DNA from: CAIZLB01 sp039795875 | GTDB lineage: Bacteria > Patescibacteriota > Minisyncoccia > Phycocordibacterales > CAIZLB01 | Assembly: GCA_039795875.1 (NCBI GenBank) | Contig: JBDKKY010000020.1 | Span: 1 to 12,447 of the forward strand | DNA length: 12,447 nt | Direction: 5' to 3' | Shown here: positions 11,888 to 12,447 of the stretch, piece by piece | How the letters are laid out: every line of letters starts with the position of its first letter | How positions within the stretch are numbered: position 1 is the first letter of the stretch | Notes under the pieces: generated by a model | Seen by the model: only the letters and a program-made list of their open reading frames with translations | Databases searched by the model: none | What the model was told of the DNA's origin: nothing | Position numbers and translations under genes: made by a program

Positions 11888-12447
11888 ATGACAATAGATA
11901 AAATCTACATTGGCGGTTGGTTCCAGAGAACAACATTGCATCTGACAGAAGTTTGGGATTTTTTTAAAAATGGAAGATCAGAATTGGACTTCCCACAGAC
12001 TGATATTAAAAAATATCAAAGCTCTCTTGGTATCATATCCATCAGTCGAGAGAGTGGACCTTTGGAGTATCTATTGGCGACCACTAAGTTTGATATTGAT
12101 TTCCGTATGTATGAGGATGGATTGATTATCCTGGAGAAGAAGTTTGACGTATTGAACGAGGATTTTAAAGCTATTAAAAAATATTATGACACCGTGCTCT
12201 CAAAAGCTTTGTCATTCATTTTCAGTAAAGGGGCACCAGTACCAAAAGAATTAGCCAATATTAAGACTATTTTACCATATATAGTGACTGTCAAAGATGG
12301 TAATGTCCCCGAATTGGAACAAATGTTCAAGACGGCTGGCGAAGAGATTTATACTAAGATCGAAACAGATACCATAAAAGTATTCCGGGGATCAGGATTG
12401 ATTGTCATTGACAATCTGCACGACGAATCTTTGGCTCGAGAAATCAT
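11888..12447 (+). CDS. Protein of unknown function, 3' end beyond the window
   Basis: The frame stays open from ATG 11888 to the last base, giving at least 186 residues. It starts MTIDKIYIGGWFQRTTLHLTEVWDFF and continues with alternating strand-like and helical segments. There is an EYLLATTKFDIDFRMYEDGLIILEKKF region near residues 60-85, then a helical stretch (KAIKKYYDTVLSKALSFIFSKG). Later it reads ILPYIVTVKDGN and IKVFRGSGLIVIDNL. There is no signal peptide. I do not recognise the family. A TATACT six bases upstream supports this start. Without the C-terminus, domain assignment is not possible. Confidence 0.75.
   Translation, partial: MTIDKIYIGGWFQRTTLHLTEVWDFFKNGRSELDFPQTDIKKYQSSLGIISISRESGPLEYLLATTKFDIDFRMYEDGLIILEKKFDVLNEDFKAIKKYYDTVLSKALSFIFSKGAPVPKELANIKTILPYIVTVKDGNVPELEQMFKTAGEEIYTKIETDTIKVFRGSGLIVIDNLHDESLAREI

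Noticed and set aside
1..12447. Recoding of UGA to glycine, as in Gracilibacteria and Absconditabacteria.
   Set aside because: No recognised gene contains an internal TGA at a glycine position, and the methyltransferase ends sensibly at TGA.
1..12447. CRISPR arrays, insertion sequence ends, attachment sites.
   Set aside because: No regularly spaced direct repeats, no transposase or integrase frames, and no repeat of the tRNA 3' end were seen downstream.

Overview
The window looks like a chromosomal accessory stretch of a Candidate Phyla Radiation bacterium (Patescibacteria, probably a Parcubacteria-like lineage). This is inferred from several things. There are many short orphan genes. One secreted protein combines a peptidoglycan-binding domain with PKD-like and 'PNGGE' domains, a mix common in that group. 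A small secreted 'AVAAGKLTQAQADLI' protein is present. Most genes lack Shine-Dalgarno sequences. The code appears standard: TAA, TAG and one TGA serve as stops, and no gene is broken by an internal TGA. No rRNA, CRISPR array, insertion sequence or transposase was seen.

Layout. 1-1073: an intrinsic terminator, a secreted DUF2680-like protein on the minus strand, and a small orphan protein on the plus strand. 1115-1188: tRNA-Gln(CTG) with encoded CCA. 1208-3596: a SET-domain protein, a KilA-N protein, a COG3323 (NIF3-insert-like) protein whose conserved C-terminus lies behind an in-frame TAA, and a class I methyltransferase. 3597-4371: an orphan promoter facing a minus-strand DedA/VTT membrane protein. 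4428-5750: the secreted peptidoglycan-binding/PKD protein. 5763-9542: the most coherent block, an NAD module. It holds a DUF4241-like gene overlapping an NrtR-type regulator, then a control region with three operator-like palindromes around a sigma70-type promoter, then a bifunctional NMN adenylyltransferase-Nudix enzyme and a nicotinamide phosphoribosyltransferase, closed by a strong terminator. 9628-12447: a small orphan protein, two membrane-anchored orphans followed by a Nudix hydrolase, and an orphan protein cut by the window end.

How the genes work together. NadV should convert nicotinamide plus PRPP to NMN. The NMNAT domain should convert NMN plus ATP to NAD. The attached Nudix domain probably hydrolyses ADP-ribose. 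NrtR has a Nudix fold with a degenerate catalytic box, so it should sense an NAD metabolite and repress the operon through the palindromes at 7112-7138, 7156-7176 and 7191-7211. The two structural genes are visibly richer in G+C than their regulator. Only the first of them has a textbook Shine-Dalgarno sequence and a real 5' leader.

A second pattern runs through the window. Many first genes carry a -10-like hexamer exactly six bases before ATG (1208, 4371 minus, 4428, 5763, 9628, 10107, 11888), often with an extended TGn. This is the geometry expected of leaderless transcripts.
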